Of a DNA stretch of 64,000 nucleotides, positions 35,517 to 47,700 are shown piece after piece. A program made the translations under genes and the position numbers. The stretch covers positions 19,201,608-19,265,607 of the forward strand of contig NC_088300.1 of assembly GCF_032854445.1 (NCBI RefSeq), read 5' to 3'. The DNA is from Liolophura sinensis (lineage: Eukaryota > Mollusca > Polyplacophora > Chitonida > Chitonidae). Positions within the stretch are counted from its first letter, which is position 1, and each line of letters opens with the position of its first letter. A model generated the notes under the pieces. It was not told where the DNA came from. It did not search any database and saw only the letters and a list, made by a program, of their open reading frames with translations.

Positions 35517-37677
35517 ATGGGGATTTTACGATTGGGCGAGGATTACCAGAGAACGCTGATCCAGGCGTTACTATCAAATCGAAATGACGGCACGTTTTGT
35601 GATGTGGAGATAACCGTCGGTGGTCACGTGATCTATGCCCATAAGGCCATTCTGGCAGCCTGTAGTCCATTCTTCAGAACCATGTTCCATTCGGACTTCA
35701 GAGAAGGAAACCAAATCATGACGGCTGTTGACCTAACAGAAGCTCTGCAGGATCACGAGGTGGTGGATCGGGTAATCACGTCATTCTACACTGGTACATT
35801 GTCCATAACCCCCGACAATATGTGCGACACTTACGGCGTGTGCTCGTACCTGGTCTGTGACCAGGCACGGAGCATGTGCATGGAGTACATCCAGAGCCAC
35901 CTGAACGTGGAGACGGCCATGGCCGCGTGGTGCAATTACGGATAACCAAGACGACATGAACGGACAGCTTCACTCAGGCGCGCTTGCATCGTCAAAAACC
36001 GATTTCACGATTACATTATATTCAGGATGACGCATTAGAGCTTATTTCCGAACCTCAGTTACGATTCTTGTCAAAGACGGGTTGTTGTGTCACTGCAGCC
36101 CCAAACAGAAGCTCACGTTCCTTCTCAGATGGCTGTGTTTCCAAGGTGAAGAAAAAACTTCGGCTTTCGTCGAAGTTCTTGCCCAAGTTGAACTTCCGCT
36201 AGTAACTAACCCCAGCGAGACGCTGTCTTTGGTGGCATATACACTGTCTGCAGAGGGCTTTCAAGAAAAGGAAAAATCTTTCGCCCTTGGCGCTGTCGAA
36301 AAATTCATCAGTAAAGTGTCCACAGAGAACACAAACGGAAGGAAGACAAGTCAGGTATCTGTGGATGAGGCGGAGATGCCATCGGGCTGGGAGCCCCAGG
36401 ATGACTGGTCTCTTGATCTGTTGTCACATCATCTCCCCAACATTCCGGTCACCGGAACAACTGAGGACGCCATCATTGTCTTGTCACCACGATATGACGA
36501 AGAGGTGATGAGGTCCGGCGCAAAACTCTGCAGACCTGATGAAAAGGCGAACGTGGAACTCAAGATTTGTGCGTACTTGTTAAACTCCCGTCTGTGGATT
36601 GATCTGGGCAATGCCGATATTCCTGCAGACGATAGCGGCATTCCTATTGACGTCTGCAAATTTGAGATGACCGTCTGTAAGGACTTTCTTTACCTTCATA
36701 ACAATGGCCGTGACCTGTATCGCCTCTCCCTCACAACCAAGGAATGGGAAATCATTAATCCCACTTACGCTGAAGAGGGAAAAATATTGGGGATATTTTC
36801 GGCCGACGTTGGAGGAACATTGTTCTTTATAATAATACGAGACATTGAGAGTAAAGAGATAACGTATGACTCCCGCGGCCAGGCGCGAATCCGTTGGGAT
36901 ATCCAAACAATGGTATCCCTCTGGGTGGTAGACTCTGACGATGACTCTCTAACGGAAGTCCTCGACTGTCCGGACGAACTTATCCCTGACAATGGAATCA
37001 CCTTCGGGCCATGTTTTAATCACGATGGTTTCATCTTCCTTCAAATGAAGACAGACGCTCTGAGCATAGAACAACATGGCTGCCTGAAATTCGACCCCTC
37101 GGCGTCGGAAGTGACCTTTGAACCGTTTGTGAGCGGGACAGATCGGTGTCAGTTCGGCGCTTGGGGCTTCATGAGGAATTACCGACCCCCAAAGATGGAC
37201 GCCACAATGACCATCACAAAAGGAGACTGGGTATATTTGTTCTCCAAAGAAAAAAATGTCTTCCAGCGAATGAAACAAGATTGTGAAGAATGGCACCTCG
37301 AGAAAGAGAGTATAACTTTCCCAGAAGACTTTTATAGAAATACAACGCATGCGTACAACGTCACTCTGCGACAGTCCCTTCCGGTCTATTTTGACGTGGC
37401 TCTGGGTAGCAGCCTTTTCCGGTTCATTAATACTGATCGCAGAAACACGTGCGGGAAACTTTTAGAAGTGAGCATCGCAAAACCTTATGTTATCAAAGAA
37501 CACACACCGCCATCTTGTGACGCCGTTATCGGCGCTTCCTATGCGGCCATCCAGGTGAAGCCTGAAGACGAGCTGACCCTGGCCCGGTTTGAGTACGTTG
37601 AGGTGGATGAGAGAAGGTCTGTTGATCCAGATAAAGAGAGTATGTATCAGAAATCACACGCAGAGCTTCCCAGGTGA
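35517..37677 (+). pseudogene. BTB/Kelch-like (KLHL-type) gene, frame-disrupted in the BACK region
   Basis: Starts at ATG 35,517 in good context (GCGCCATGG), 8 bases after an acceptor-like TTTTTCGCAG, so an upstream 5' UTR exon is likely. The first 142 codons are a BTB domain (CDVEITVGGHVIYAHKAILA, then PFFRTMFHSDF) and end at TAA 35,943. BACK-like peptides continue in shifting frames: about 35,938-35,976, 35,979-36,026 (KNRFHDYIIF), 36,026-36,065 (ALELISEPQLRFL), and then a frame open to TGA at 37,675 (SPKQKLTFLLRWL and over 500 codons). The C-terminal half resembles a divergent Kelch-type propeller (LYRLSLTTKEWE). KLHL proteins usually serve as CUL3 adaptors. Four frame changes within ~130 bp suggest a pseudogene, but the otherwise intact 1.6 kb allows local sequence error instead. 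Confidence 0.75.
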
Positions 37678-37738
37678 AGCAAGACGCCAATGTTGCTTTG
37701 GTGACACGAAACAACCACATCTTCTCAGCTGCTCTGAC

Positions 37739-37744
37739 AATAAA
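37739..37744 (+). promoter_or_regulatory. AATAAA polyadenylation signal of the BTB/Kelch gene
   Basis: Canonical AATAAA about 62 bases after the TGA stop that ends at 37,677. Its presence argues that the locus is or was a transcribed gene. Confidence 0.6.
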
Positions 37745-38155
37745 CTTATACGCCTACCAAAATGGAAGAATGGAATTAAAACCATTATATGCATTCGGGG
37801 TTTTTAGGGACGTTTATCGTTTTAATATATGAAAAATAGAAAGAAGAACGGTAGTCATTGGATGCTGTGGAAAAATGATTGAATTTATTTCTGTCTTTGT
37901 TATGATGTTTTCTACGCAAACTAATTGCGCATTCCTTATTCATGGTCATTTCAGCTTAAACCTTAGTGCAGTATAAGGCATCCTATTAATGAGGTATATC
38001 AGATACCAATTAAATTAAATCTGGATGAATGGAAATAATTACATGCATTCAGCACGCAGTAACTGTAGCTCAAGTGGACTACAAATTTGCTCTGCACATT
38101 TGCGCATATTTGTGATGGCAAAAAACAATTAAATCATGAAACGTGTTGCTGGCGA

Positions 38156-38156
<1 letters not shown>

Positions 38157-38207
<51 letters not shown>

Positions 38208-38222
38208 GAATGAGCATATATA

Positions 38223-38275
<53 letters not shown>
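38157..38275. repeat. Double (TA)n microsatellite
   Basis: Two long TA runs (about 38,157-38,204 and 38,217-38,274) flank AAAGGAATGAGCA. The reverse complement TGCTCATTCCTTT occurs at about 38,348-38,360, so the whole stretch can fold back and may be a palindromic mobile-element remnant. Copy number in long TA runs is unreliable in assemblies. Confidence 0.92.
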
Positions 38276-38277
<2 letters not shown>

Positions 38278-39029
38278 CACTGATATCAATTCATCCTGAT
38301 GAAATTAAATCAGCTTGGCACTGTAAAGACGTTTGAAGGTGTCGTCTGCTCATTCCTTTGTGAGTCGTTATCAGGCTAGAATTAAGATCGTCTTTTTCAC
38401 ATTACTTTGTCGTCTATCGGGCCGTATCAAGTTGAATGTTATTATTTGTATCTATGAGAACAAATGTATAATAAACGTTTACACTTATATACATGTAGAA
38501 TGATTACGATAGACTTTCTTTAGGACAAGCAATATCGTCTACTCTATGTCAAACACTGATCGTATAATGACATATACCTGTAGTCGTTTGACGTGGGAGC
38601 ATTGAGGTGAAAATAAAATCTTAGGTTGACTTAGGCTTCTTGAAGTTCGTTGCAAGGATATCACGTCCAATCCACCACGCAGTACTGTATACAAATTCTG
38701 TTCGCTCTATCGGTACATCACATGCGGAATAATTCGTGAGTTTTTGCTCCTGCGTGTCTTGTACTCCGAACATCTATGTTTCCGCTATATTTGTAAAAAA
38801 TAAATCACCATCATAATGACCACCATAAAATAATTGAGTTCTACATTCTTAAGTAAGTTAAACCATAATCCTATCTATTCAATGATTGATATTAATTAAG
38901 CCTATGTTCATCGGAAATAAAGTGTGGATGTTATGTGTTTGCCTGATACTTAAAAAATATTTCGCATTGAATGATTTTATAAACTGCATTGTTTTGTTTT
39001 GTAGTTTGCTTATAACCTTACTATAAATT
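38276..39029. other. No gene seen
   Basis: Apart from the inverted TGCTCATTCCTTT word, nothing beyond AT-rich intergenic DNA. Confidence 0.45.
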
Positions 39030-39265
39030 TATTTATTTATTGATTGATTTGATTGATGTTTTGCGCTCAACTCAAGAATATTTCACTTATACGACGGCGG
39101 CCAGCATTATAGTGGGAGGAAACCGGGCAGAGCCGGGGGAAAACCCACGGCCATCCGCAGGTTGCTGGAAGACCTTCCCACGTACGGCCGGAGAGGAAGC
39201 CAGCATGAGTTGGACTTGAGCTCACAGCGACCACATTGGTGAGAGGCTCCTGGGTCATACCTTAC
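39030..39265 (-). mobile_element. SINE family 2, nearly complete minus copy
   Basis: Plus-strand order: ATTTATTTATTGATTGATTT, TCAACTCAAGAATATTTCAC, ACGACGGCGGCCAGCATTAT, AAACCGGGCAGAGCC, CCATCCGCAGGTTGCTGGAA, CACGTACGGCCGGAGAGGAA, CATTGGTGAGAGGCTCCTGG. In the element's own sense the tail is (AATAAAT)n. Confidence 0.88.
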
Positions 39266-40834
39266 TATAAAGACTAGGTATATGTATTTATACAGGTATA
39301 TTATTTTCATGTCTGAAATTGTGATCAGTACAAATATTAAGTATAAGACAGCAATTAATATGTTGTCCTTCATCATAACCACTGTGGATGCGGTTCATGT
39401 ATTTATAGTTTTATTTATTCCATTGGAATTTAACGCTGTGCAGATGAAATGGTTCTCTTCCTGGGTGGGGGGACTGGAGTGATGGGTATAGGTCCTACTT
39501 CATGCACCAGTCACAGCCATGTCACGCATAAACTATTCCACATGCATCTGCATGACGTACTTGTATAGGCCTATGTCATCTTGGCGGAAGACAATAATAT
39601 CAGTGATCTATAAGGATCTTCATGTTGGCTAATACCACGTAAACAGTCCACGCGAGCGCCATATTTGCCACAAATCCCCAAATTAAGTGCAAAGTTTCAC
39701 TGCAAATCCAATGAGGACAATAGTGGTTTCAAAATGTAGATTACATGTTGAATGGGTGATAACTACCTGCCAACAGTGGGCTTGCTCTTCGACCCAACAG
39801 TACTCAGTGCTACTCCACTTCGACCGCTAAACTTGACCAAAACCTGCGTGATCTAAGGGATGTAAGCAGTAATTCGTGATGAATAAACAGACTAACTCGG
39901 ATTATCTCCCTTCATTATACTTCAATCTCTTCGTCATGAGTTGCGAAACCGTAGAGAGAGCAATAACCGACACACCGACACCTGTCGGTAGGTAAAAGAA
40001 AAATTGGATTACAACCGCATTTTTCATAAAGGGCCAAATGAAAATTCAGGTGGGTCATCAACTGTTTCATTCAAGAATTAGAAAACAGTGAACTTTCCCT
40101 TGACTCCGTCGGTGAAGTGTTGCGAAACTATTACCGGTTGTTGTTGTTGCAACTAGAACGATCAAGGGTTTGTAGCCTAGGGTCTTAACTTTCTGTTCTG
40201 AGCATATACTATATGTAGAAAAACACACATTAAATCACTATTATTATTTCGTAAACAAAAAACATTAACAGTAAAAGCGGCGATTTATGCACTCTTCGTG
40301 AATCGTTCATGTTACTATACGAAATGTGGCACACCAAGGCTCTGAAGCACAAGTAGTATGTCTAGATGGACCAAGCATTTGAGTATATATCTCCATCGAC
40401 TAAGGGAGAAGGTAAAAATGTCTCAGTTAAAGCTTGTAATTACCAACTTTTGTTAAGTCTTTATTTGTACAATTGTTATATACGATATATATTTCACAGC
40501 TTCTAAAATAATTGTTAAATTTTTAATAAGAAAGACCATTTTTATATATTCAAATTGATTTGTTAAGCAGCTTTTAGATTCAATTTTACTGCCAAATGAA
40601 TTTCGAAAACGTTGAAAATGCTATATAAGATGCTGAAAATAATTTTTAAAGCTTTACCTATTGTCATTAAAAATGTTTATCAAAGCTTTAAAATTATGTT
40701 ATACCAGAAGTCCATACAACTTCCCAATAGCTAATCCCACGGCACTTAACACTGCTCTTCGAAGTATCACTTATCAGTGCATTCTTCTAGGTAATGGACT
40801 TCTGGTTATACACACTGTCGAATGCTTCACTTTT
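39266..40834. other. No gene seen
   Basis: Intergenic, AT-rich towards the right. No ORF above 66 codons and no tandem repeat recognised. Confidence 0.45.
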
Positions 40835-41075
40835 TATTTATTTATTTTTTTTTTGATTGGTGTTTTATGCCGTACTCAAGAATATTTCACTTATACGACG
40901 GCGGCCAGCATTATGGTGGGTGGAAACCGGGCAGAGCCCGGGGGAAACCCACGACCATCCGCAGGTTGCTGGCAGACCTTCTCACGTATGGCCGCCAGCA
41001 TTAGCTGGACTTGAACTCATAGCGACCGCATTGGTGAGAGACTCCTGGGTCATTACGCTGCGCTAGCGCTTCACT
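40835..41075 (-). mobile_element. SINE family 2, most complete minus copy
   Basis: Contains all blocks of the family: TTGATTGGTGTTTTATGCCG, TACTCAAGAATATTTCACTT, CGGCGGCCAGCATTATGGTG, CCGGGCAGAGCCCGGGGGAA, CATCCGCAGGTTGCTGGCAG, and GTCATTACGCTGCGCTAGCG at the far end. CTTCACTTTTTATTT on both sides (about 40,825 and 41,070) may be a target-site duplication. Confidence 0.9.
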
Positions 41076-41704
41076 TTTTATTTTTTTAAGCTGTAAAAAT
41101 CATATGTGAGGCTTTAAAAATGAATGGCAGAGTATCACCCCTTATACATGTAGACATATATATATACTTGCATATATGCATGAATTAAAGTGTACATGAA
41201 TACTTTTATACCATGCCAATAATTTATATCGTTATCATCTTGTATCAGTCGCACACCAAGACAACGTTTTCTTTAATTTTCAAAAAGATTTACATTGATT
41301 CATGCATGTCATTTTACCCTGTGTTTAAGCTAGATGTTTTAACTGAATAGATCGGTCAAGTTGTACCAGATATCCTAACCTTAGTCCTCCTTTTCCCCTG
41401 TACCCTTGTGGTGTACCAGTATACCAACCTACATCTACAAATTCAAGCATGGGAATAATTTTTAAGTTGGGGCAGGGCATATGACAGATGTTCCAGCAAA
41501 TTACATCATTTCAAAATTTACATTGTTATTTGTCCCATTCCAGTTGACCCCTGTCAAAATACTATTTGATTCAGGGCATTGTCCTTGTCCTGTTGTTTAT
41601 TTCCAGGCTTGTAACTATTATTGTGTTGAATGCAAATATATTTTGTAATGCTGTTCATGTCACTTTGCATGCTCAAGTAGTTCCAATGTCTTTGTTGTTT
41701 CAGG

Positions 41705-44700
41705 ATGTTCAGGCTGTGCTTGGACATGAAGGTGAAAACCTTGGGCATGATTGTCTGCATCATACTCCTCATGGTATTTATCTCCATTTACTATGCCACG
41801 TCCACAGCCTCTAAGGTCACAGCCAGAGACAAAACGCTACATTCACAACAGCAACAACAACAACCTGTGGTAAAGATGGAGAAAAAGTATCCCCCTGGTG
41901 TGAATGTGGAGCAAATGACAGAGGAATGGACAGGGAAGCAAGGGAGGCGACTCCATCCAGAAGATGGTGGGATACCTGTTGTGGTGCATTCTGCCCCCAA
42001 ACATCTGCCAGCTGACCTGGACGTTTTGAGAAAACTGCCACCAGAGGCAACAGTCTTCACAACTGATCAGTAAATACAAATAATAATGTTGTTACTTTAT
42101 CATTTGGGCAATCATTTATATTGACGATTCACAGATCCCTGGCCTGGAGTGGGCTGCTTTGCGCAGTGTTTATGGAGCTTGTCTTTTAACAACTTGGACA
42201 CATTAAGTGTGGTGTCAATCCCAAGCTTAAACAGGGAATTTGTGGATTCTTAACATTGTCTGTCACCAATATGGCTTACATATCTTACATCATGTGGTTA
42301 AGTTTGTCTGTAACTTACCAGTTGTTGGTGATTTACCTCAGACACTATGGTTTCCTCCACCTATAAAACTGACCACCATTTCCATAAGTAGTAAAGTCTT
42401 TAGTATGGCATATAACAACAGTCAAATATATCAAATAACTATATCCTTACAAATGTCTGGTAGGGGAAAAAATCAATTCCTTCCACACAGTATCATTCAG
42501 ATTGTTGGGTATGGTGAATGTTCAAATTCCTGCCTAATTTTACAATATTCTGTTACCAGATTGCCATCAGACCCTCGCCTCAGACCTGGTATTGGTAATG
42601 GTCAGGTAGCTACTGTTGTCTACAGTGACTCTATCTACATGAATGGCCTGTACAATGGTTTTCACAGTGACTCCCATAGGGCACGTATTCCTGCATTCTG
42701 CTCTGTCCAGATCACAGGCGTGAATCCACCGGCTGAGTTCCATAGAACCTACAGTTTAAATGTCTCCACAGGTATGTCACAGTAATGTTTCCACAGGTCC
42801 ATGCACATGTATGTCATAATGAAACACCCAAACTACTTTATTGTACTTATCATTTACTGTAGTGAGCTAACTTGAACCTGAATTCTTCAGTGTCTGGAAT
42901 TAATATTGCATGTATTGTATTCACTTAGCATTATGTGGCAACATCATATGTCAGTTAACCTATAAATGTTCAACCAAACTAGTGATGAGAAGGATATCTG
43001 ATGTCCCTCTATTATTCCTGTAATAATAAGTTTACACCCTCAGGATTTTATAAAATACTTGTCCCTTGATGTTAGACATCAACTCTGGGGAAAGCACAGA
43101 ACTGGAAATCGTGGAAACTTCAAGGGATGTTCATAAAATGGGAGACATTTCCCATTGCTAAAATTTGAAAAGCAGATTTATAATCTAATGTTATAAAACT
43201 AATGTTATTTTATATATCTATATAATATATATATATATGTATTGATACATATGAATTTTGAGAAGTTGATGAAAATAATACTGTCACTTCGCCATTTACT
43301 GTATGCCCTCTGTCACAGGTATTTTTACAGAGACAATCAAGGGGGCTTACTTTCAGGTGGATCTTAAGATGTATGCTCACCGAAGAGTGAGGGAGTTGTT
43401 GGTGTCAGAGCTGTGGATCAGGCGATCAGACATCAATAAAAAGCTTGGCGTGTCTCTGAGTGTGAACAAGGGACCTGACAGTGAGGACATCGACTTCGAG
43501 CAGAGTCAGACCATGATAGCCAACTCAAGGTGATAGCTCATCATAGCAGTGCTTGATATAGAATGGCTGTCTTATTACTTGTATGGGTAGATTGTTTATA
43601 TGAAGTGAACACAAAAATGAATACACACAACAAATAATGACTATAAAACACTAGAAGGCACTCTGAAAGTGCAAACTTCTGCCATAGCTAAGTATATTAT
43701 TGGACAATACTCTGTTGTTATTATTATTATTATTATTACTGTTACAAGGTAAGAGAAAAAATATGCTTTTTTCCTAAAGGGCAGTGATGAAGAATAATTC
43801 AACAGATTGCTTGACCAAATCTAGAACTGGCCAATCACCAGAATGTAACAAACTTTTGCTTGGTCCATCACTAAGATTTGCACAAAATGTCATCCAGATT
43901 TGTGCATAGCTTTTCTGTGAAATTGCTGATAGATAGACTGAAAAATAAATGCCACCCAAAACATGTCCACCTTAGTAAAGGTGATAACGGTTGGTCATTC
44001 ATTTTTGGGGATGTGTGTTACATAGACCTAATATACGTCAAAAACACAAAAAAGTTTTACTTTTCAAGAGCTGTTATGTAGTGACATTAAAATTTACTAG
44101 TCTTGGGTGTTGAAAGTTTTGTGGTAACATCGGCTGGTTTGGTGGTTACAGGTATGTTCATGGGAGAATAAAGACCCCCGAGTTTAACGACTCTGTGCAT
44201 CAGGAGGTACATGTGTATTACTCTGAGGTGCCAGCTAACATCAGCCTGATGGACAGCATGAGTGAGAGCACCTGGCTCTTCCTCACCTCTGTCAGCCAGA
44301 CGAGGAAAGGGGCTGAAGACAACTACGACAAAGGTGAGAGGAAGTGGGGATCAGCACATAAAATTGTATTGGAGATGGTCAGGCAGAAGTGGGGATCAGC
44401 ATACAGGAGGGGACCATTAGTCAGGTAGAAGTGGGGATCAGCACACAGGGAGAATTGATAGTCAGGCTGAAGTGGGATCAGCACACAGGGAGAGTTGCTA
44501 GTCAGGTAGAAGTGGGGATCAGCACACAGGGAGAATTGCTGGTCAGGCTGAAGTGGGGATCAGCACATAGTGGGGCTGCTGGTCAGGCAGAAGTGGGGAT
44601 CAGCATACAGGGAGAATTGCTGGTCAGGCTGAAGTGGGGATCAGCACACAGTGGGGCTGCTGGTCAGCAGGTGGGGGGGAGTTGACAGCTAGTCAGGCAG

Positions 44701-47700
44701 AAGTGGCGATCAGCACATATGGGGGACTGTTGGTCAAGCTGAAGTGGGGATCAGCACAAGGGTGGCTTTTAGTCAGGTAGAAGTAGGGATCACCACACTG
44801 GGCCAGGGGGTGCTGGTCAGGCAGGAGTGGGGATCACCACACTGGGGAGACTGCTGGTCAGGTATGAGTGGGGGGCAGCACACACCGGGGACTGCTAGTC
44901 AGGTAGAAGTGGGGATCAGCACATATGGGGGACTGCTGGTTAAGCTGAAGTGGGGATCAGCACAAGGGTGGCTGTTAGTCAGGTAGATGTGGGGATCACC
45001 ACACAGGGCCAGGGGGTGCTGCTGGTCAGGCAGAAGTGGGGATCAGCACACAGCGGGTCCTGCTGGTCAGGCAGAACTGGGGATCAGCACACAGCGGGGC
45101 CTGCTGGTCAGGCAGAAGTGGGGATCAGCAACACGGGGGACTGCTAGTCAGGTAAAAGTGGGGATCACCACACAGGGCGGGGGGTGCTGCTGGTCAGGTA
45201 GAAGTGGGGATCACCACACAGTGGGGCCTGCTGGTCAGGCAGAAGGGGGCATCAGCACACAGGAAATTTCTAGTCAGCCTGAAGTGGGGGCACAAAGGGC
45301 ACTGACTGCTGGTCAGGCAGTTGTGGGGATCAGCACACAGCGGGGCCTGCTGGTCAGGCAGAACTGGGGATCAGCACACAGCGGGGCCTGCTGGTCAGGC
45401 AGAAGTGGGGATCAGCAACACGGGGGACTGCTAGTCAGGTAAAAGTGGGGATCATCACACAGGGCGGGGGGTGCTGCTGGTCAGGTAGAAGTGGGGATCA
45501 CCACACAGTGGGGCCTGCTGGTCAGGCAGAAGAGGGGATCAGCACACAGGAAATTTCTAGTCAGCCTGAAGTGGGGGCACAAAGGGCACTGACTGCTGGT
45601 CAGGCAGTAGTGGGGATCAGCACACAGCGGGGACTGCTGGTCAGGCAGAAGGGGGGGGATCAGCAACACGGGGGGACTGCTAGTCAGCCTGAAGTGGGGG
45701 CACAAAGGGCACTGACTGCTGGTCAGGTAGAAGTGGGGATCACCACACAGAGGGGACTGCTGGTCAGGTAGAAATGGGGATCAGCACACAGGAAAATTCT
45801 GGTCAGCCTGAAGTGGGGGAACAAAGGGCACTGACTGTTGGTCAGGCAGAAGCGAGGATTATCACACAAAGGGAAATGCTGGTTGGGCAGAAGTGGTAAA
45901 CAGCACATAAGGGGACTGCTGGTCAGGCTGAAGATAGACAGTCACAAATAATATTTATTTAAAGGAAAAGATATAAAAATTATGTATGAATGAATAAACA
46001 ATATTGCTGGTCAGGCTGAAGATAGACAGTCACAAATAATATTTATTTAAAGGAAAAGATATAAAAATTATGTATGAATGAATAAACAATATTGCTGGTC
46101 AGGCTGAAGATAGACAGTCACAAATAATAGTTATTTAAAGGAAAAGATATAAAAATTATATATGAATGAATAAACAATATTGCTGGTCAGGCTGAAGATA
46201 GACAGTCACAAATAATAGTTATTTAAAGGAAAAGATATAAAAATTATATATGAATGAATAAACAATAATGGCTTTATGCACTTTCAGCAATAGTACAATC
46301 TAATACATGTGTAAAAAGAAACATCTCCGAAACATATTTATACATACAGTGTGTACTCGTATCAACAGATGTAGTGTTTAAATTCGAAACAAAGTTAACA
46401 ATCTCAGCAAAGGTATGTTATTAATGAGAAACATGTACATAACAACTTTATATTTATTCATATATTTGATGGATTTTTTACTTACACGTAAGCGGCCAAT
46501 ATTATGGTGGGAGGAAAACCCACATATGAAAAATTTTACTGTTTATATTAAAACAATCCTGACAATCTCACCAAAGGTTTTAATGAGAAACATGTAGCCT
46601 ACATATCTTTTGTAAGATTATCCTTCTCTTTCTGTGTAGGTTTGAAGTTGTTCCAGGTGAAAAGTTTAGCTTACAGCCACATGACTATATGGGCAGAGCT
46701 TTGGAATGATGGACGGATTGACATTGAGGGGAACACAGCCATGGCACAGTTGGCATACTCTAGTCTCTACTATTTGCTGAGTTGCCTCCCCTCGGAAGAG
46801 GATCCTAACACTCCATTCATCGGATTGTCACCAGCGGGACTAGACCATGGCTCTGCGAAAGAGGTACATTACATGTTTATGGCTTGGGTAAATTGCCGAT
46901 GCAGTCATTCAGCTTGATGAAAAATGTTGCAAATTGAAACAGATTCTTTCACATTATATTCCTACTATAAGGGATAAGACGTATGGAATTTTTGTTGAAA
47001 ATAATATTGCTTATTACTTAGCACTTAAACATTCACATTGAAACATTTAATTATGTTCAAGTAAAGGATTTCAGCTTGCCAATGATTGCCAGTGCTGATA
47101 CATGTAATGAATGGTTTTACAGGTTTTATTCTGCCTGAAATACTGGTGATACACCCAAGGTTGTTCTCACCTTTGTTGTTCAGTGTCAATATATTTACTC
47201 TCGCTCTGCCAATCAGGATTACTGGGGCCATGTGATGTGGGACCAGGAGACCTGGCAGTATCCCCCCATCTTGATGCTGTACCCAAGTCTGGCCTCCATT
47301 CTGCTGGGAACAAGGGCCAGAACACTGGATGCTGCCAAGAGACAGGCCAAACTGAGGGGGTACCAGGGGGCCATGTACCCATGGGAAAGTGCTGTTACAG
47401 GTAAGCAGGGGTGAAAATGTCACCATTGGAGATATGTCCCAAAGTATGGAAGATTTTACAGTAGGGGGAATTATTAAACTACCTCATGTTAAGTGTGGGA
47501 TACTGTGTGGGATAACTGAGTAACCATAATCATGTTCAATATTAATGTTAGAGCAATACCGTAAATGTTTTAACTTAGTCATTGAGCCAATATACATGTA
47601 ACTACAGGAGAAATTTTATGTATGCAGATAGAATAATAAAGAGTTGATTGTTTCTTAGTTGATCACTTGACAGAAAACAAGGCTCTGAGTTCAGGTTTAG

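Noticed and set aside
35906-36025. A short intron explaining the broken BTB/Kelch frame
   Set aside because: A donor at AAC-GTGGAG and an acceptor at ATTCAG-GAT are in phase, but this removes BACK-like coding sequence and leaves another frame change near 36,065.
44389-45771. Open frames within the PGGHG intron 4 minisatellite
   Set aside because: The exon 4 donor and exon 5 acceptor join in phase and match the human protein across the junction, so the array is intronic.
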